From the NCBI GenBank assembly GCA_016932965.1, contig JAFGBW010000032.1, forward strand, positions 1-8,614: a stretch of 8,614 nucleotides of DNA, written 5' to 3'. Numbering within the stretch: position 1 is the stretch's first letter; the number at the start of each line of letters is the position of its first letter. Below, one piece after another: positions 6,389-8,614 of this stretch. The notes beneath the pieces were generated by a model. The model had not been told where the DNA came from and ran no database searches. It saw only the letters and a program-made list of their open reading frames with translations. The DNA is from Candidatus Auribacterota bacterium. Its GTDB lineage: Bacteria > Auribacterota > JAFGBW01. The translations under genes and the position numbers were made by a program.

Positions 6389-6433
6389 ATGAAAAAAGGG
6401 ACAGTTATAGTCGCCGGGATCATTTCGGTTTGA
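6389..6433 (+). pseudogene. 14-codon leader ORF or severed signal-peptide gene start
   Basis: The ATG at 6389 has a good Shine-Dalgarno (GGAAAGGAA, about 8 bases upstream) and encodes MKKGTVIVAGIISV before TGA. The Lys-Lys start followed by a hydrophobic run is just what the beginning of an exported protein looks like. No matching continuation is seen past the stop in this frame, and the ABC ATPase begins 43 bases later in another frame. The likeliest readings are a remnant of an exported-protein gene that once headed the operon, or a translated leader peptide. A single-base sequencing error does not obviously restore a long frame. Confidence 0.35.
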
Positions 6434-6476
6434 TTATTTGATTTCAATTTGTACGGGGACAGAAAAAGGATCTCTT

Positions 6477-7163
6477 GTGGATATCATCGAAATAAAAAAT
6501 CTGAAAAAAAATTATACTCTCGGGAAGACCCTTGTTCCCGCATTACGCGGCCTGAACTTTACCGTTGAAACCGGAGACCTCTTGAGTGTGATCGGTCCGT
6601 CCGGAAGCGGGAAAACCACTCTGTTGAATATCATCGGATGCATTGATTTCCCCACAGAAGGGAGCGTCAGGATCGGTCATGAGGAAATCACACTCATGAA
6701 TGACAAACAAATCACTCAGATCCGCCTGAACAAGATCGGGTTCATCTTCCAGACTTTCAATCTCATTCCGGTACTGGACGTGGCGGAAAACATCGAGTTC
6801 CCCCTCCTGCTCATGAAAAAACATTCGAAAAAAGAAATCAGAAAACACGCTGAGAAGCTGGCTGACGATGTCGGGCTGAAAGATTTTCTCCGGCACAGGC
6901 CTGCGGAGCTATCCGGTGGGCAGCGCCAGCGCGTGGCCATCGCCCGGGCACTCGTGACCAATCCGGATATCGTGCTGGCGGACGAACCCACAGCGAATTT
7001 GGATTCCCAGACAGGCGCCCAGATCCTGGAACTCATGAAAAAAATGAATGAACAGGAAAAAACCACCTTTCTTTTTTCAACCCACGATCCCAATGTCCTC
7101 AAGTATGCCCGGAAAATCGTCCAGCTCAAAGACGGATTGATCATCAAAGAGTCATGCAACTGA
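6477..7163 (+). CDS. ABC transporter ATP-binding protein, LolD/MacB type
   Basis: 228-residue nucleotide-binding subunit that powers an inner-membrane permease. Seen, numbered from the GTG: a conserved aromatic-free A-loop region near 13-20, Walker A GPSGSGKT at 40-47, Q-loop Gln Q92 in FIFQTFNLIPVLDVAENIEFPL, signature LSGGQ at 145-149, Walker B IVLADE at 165-170, NLDSQTG D-loop at 174-180, and H-loop His H203 in STHDP. The Q-loop text and the length are typical of the LolD/MacB/FtsE group (lipoprotein release, macrolide or peptide export, FtsX partners). I chose GTG 6477 over an upstream in-frame TTG at 6438 because AAGGA (6466-6470) lies 6 bases before it and homology begins there; the extra 13 residues look non-native. 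It overlaps the permease start by 10 bases, so translation is probably coupled. All catalytic motifs are intact. The substrate cannot be told from this subunit. Confidence 0.93.
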   Translation: MDIIEIKNLKKNYTLGKTLVPALRGLNFTVETGDLLSVIGPSGSGKTTLLNIIGCIDFPTEGSVRIGHEEITLMNDKQITQIRLNKIGFIFQTFNLIPVLDVAENIEFPLLLMKKHSKKEIRKHAEKLADDVGLKDFLRHRPAELSGGQRQRVAIARALVTNPDIVLADEPTANLDSQTGAQILELMKKMNEQEKTTFLFSTHDPNVLKYARKIVQLKDGLIIKESCN

Positions 7164-8614
7164 TCCTCAAAATCGCCTGGCGTAACATCTGGCGTCACAA
7201 GGGGAAAAGCCTTGTCATCGGCACCATTTTATTCCTCGGCGCTCTGCTCATGACCATCGGCAACGGTATTATTGCCGGAATGGAAAAAGGACTTCAGGAC
7301 AATATCATCAACGGTTTTCTGGGGGATGTGGTGATTGTTTCTGATAAACAAAAATCAGACAACATCCTCTTTGAGTTCTATGGAAAAGCCGTGGAACCCA
7401 TCCATAATTATCCTGACATCAAAAAAGTGCTCGATGGCGAAACCTTCGTGGAAAAATTCCTGCCTGCGGGCAAAAATATGGCCATGGGCCTGAATGAGGA
7501 GGGCGATCCCACCTGGGTCTATCTTCTGGGAGTGGATTTTACCCAATATGAAAAAATGTTCCCGGACAACCTCACGCTGATTGAGGGGCGCCTTTTTAAA
7601 CCAAAAGAAAAAGGCATCCTGGTGCCGGTCTTTGCGAGGAATGAATATTATAACTTCACCAATCTCTGGCTCCTTCCGGAAGGGGGAACAATCATCGAAG
7701 AAAATTTAAGCAGGGAAGCAAAGGAAAACAAAACCGATTTGAAAACAAGTTCCAACGGGGTTTTTCTCGGATATAACAATGAGAATTCCACAACGGATGT
7801 CAGGGTGGGCATCAAAGGCATCATCAAATACCGTGCTTTAAACACATTCTGGGGACATTTCATGATCATGGACATTGAATCCTACCGGGAATGCATGGGC
7901 TACTTTGCTGCATCGGAAATAATGGAAGTTCTGCCGGAAAATAAGAAAAAACTGCTCAACCTCGACAACGACGATCTGGATTCCTCCTTTGAGGATGAAA
8001 AAATGTTCACGGAAAACATGACTGCCGCTCATGAGACCGAGACTCCCGTGATCACTAAATCCGTTGTTGAGAAACCCTTGAATCTTGAATCAGGGACCTA
8101 CAACCTGGTGCTTCTCAAATTGAACAAAAATGTCCCCCTTGACGAGGCTGTAAAAAGACTCAACCGTCTCCTTGAGGAGAACAACCTTCATGCAAGGGCC
8201 ATCACATGGAAAAAGGCTTCCGGCATGATCGGGAGCCTCTCAGTGCTGATCAAGGGATTTTTGTTCGGCTTTGTGATGTTTTTGTTTCTCGTTGCCATCA
8301 TGATCATCGTGAACACGCTCACCATGGCCGCGCTGGAGAGGACCTCTGAAATCGGCATGATGCGCGCAGTCGGCGCGCAAAAGAATTTCATCCGGCTGAT
8401 GTTCATGGGTGAAACTGGAATTTTGTCCGCGTTTTTCGGAGGGTTTGGGATCATCATTGGAATCCTTCTTGTTGCTGTCCTGCCCGTTTTTCAGATCACA
8501 ACACAAAATGACATGCTTCAGCTTTTGTACGGAGGGGACACCCTCCGTCCATTTTTGAATACATGGGATATTCTCATCACGATCATTCAGTTGATCTCAG
8601 TGAGTCTTCTGGCT
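7154..8614 (+). CDS. FtsX/LolE-type ABC permease, 3' end missing
   Basis: The frame starts at ATG 7154 and stays open for 487 codons to the window edge, so the C-terminus is missing. Seen: the family N-terminus AWRNIWRHKGKS at 8-19, a first transmembrane helix at about 19-41, a long extracytoplasmic (MacB_PCD-like) region at about 45-360, then helix 2 at about 368-392 with the diagnostic ERTSEIGMMRAVGAQ at 395-409 (FtsX domain coupling helix), helix 3 at about 420-444, and the start of helix 4 from about 471. This is the four-helix layout of LolC/LolE and MacB permeases. The periplasmic region carries an acidic, low-complexity insert at 257-298 (DNDDLDSS, FEDEK). Together with the overlapping ATPase it should form a homo- or heterodimeric mechanotransmission-type exporter of lipoproteins, lipids or peptides. 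Which one is unknown, and another permease or LolA-like gene may follow outside the window. Confidence 0.92.
   Translation, partial: MQLILKIAWRNIWRHKGKSLVIGTILFLGALLMTIGNGIIAGMEKGLQDNIINGFLGDVVIVSDKQKSDNILFEFYGKAVEPIHNYPDIKKVLDGETFVEKFLPAGKNMAMGLNEEGDPTWVYLLGVDFTQYEKMFPDNLTLIEGRLFKPKEKGILVPVFARNEYYNFTNLWLLPEGGTIIEENLSREAKENKTDLKTSSNGVFLGYNNENSTTDVRVGIKGIIKYRALNTFWGHFMIMDIESYRECMGYFAASEIMEVLPENKKKLLNLDNDDLDSSFEDEKMFTENMTAAHETETPVITKSVVEKPLNLESGTYNLVLLKLNKNVPLDEAVKRLNRLLEENNLHARAITWKKASGMIGSLSVLIKGFLFGFVMFLFLVAIMIIVNTLTMAALERTSEIGMMRAVGAQKNFIRLMFMGETGILSAFFGGFGIIIGILLVAVLPVFQITTQNDMLQLLYGGDTLRPFLNTWDILITIIQLISVSLLA

Noticed and set aside
6438-6476. Upstream TTG start for the ABC ATPase adding 13 residues
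   Set aside because: There is no Shine-Dalgarno before it, whereas GTG 6477 has AAGGA at 6-base spacing and marks the start of family similarity.

Overview
The window looks like chromosomal DNA of a Gram-negative (diderm) bacterium. It carries a lipoprotein-export/MacB-type ABC ATPase with an FtsX-fold permease and an ExeA/GspA-type AAA+ ATPase, which are typical of cells with an outer membrane. Composition is moderate, and the spacers are clearly richer in A+T than uvrB and the ABC genes. Long spacers, an orphan single-domain response regulator and a solitary ExeA-like ATPase would fit a Desulfobacterota-like (deltaproteobacterial) genome. Omnitrophota or another diderm lineage cannot be excluded. 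This assignment is inference only, because there is no rRNA or tRNA in the window.

Layout. Positions 1-324 are AT-rich with no convincing gene. Positions 325-1308 (+) encode an ExeA-like AAA+ ATPase with a basic N-terminal extension. A 356-base spacer with hairpins and a possible terminator follows. Positions 1665-2033 (-) encode a stand-alone receiver-domain response regulator, which converges on the ATPase gene and diverges from uvrB. Positions 2151-4169 (+) encode full-length UvrB, the damage-verification helicase-fold subunit of nucleotide excision repair. A 538-base spacer then holds two long perfect palindromes just after uvrB, a 12-codon ORF with an ideal Shine-Dalgarno, and a strong sigma70-type promoter followed by two small hairpins. 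That promoter serves 4708-6252 (+), a putative secreted 514-residue protein I do not recognise. After a 224-base gap up to the ABC start, which contains a 14-codon leader ORF or gene remnant, the window ends in a two-gene operon: an ABC ATPase (6477-7163) overlapping by 10 bases an FtsX/LolE-type permease (7154 to the window edge, incomplete).

How the genes fit together. Only the ABC ATPase and permease form an evident functional unit: an inner-membrane exporter or extractor of lipoprotein, lipid or peptide type. uvrB acts alone here, its partners uvrA and uvrC lying elsewhere. The ExeA-like ATPase, the response regulator and the secreted protein have no obvious partners nearby. I found no convincing new multi-gene system. 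The most unusual items are the secreted orphan with its structured leader, the tandem palindromes downstream of uvrB, and the severed leader ORF in front of the ABC operon.
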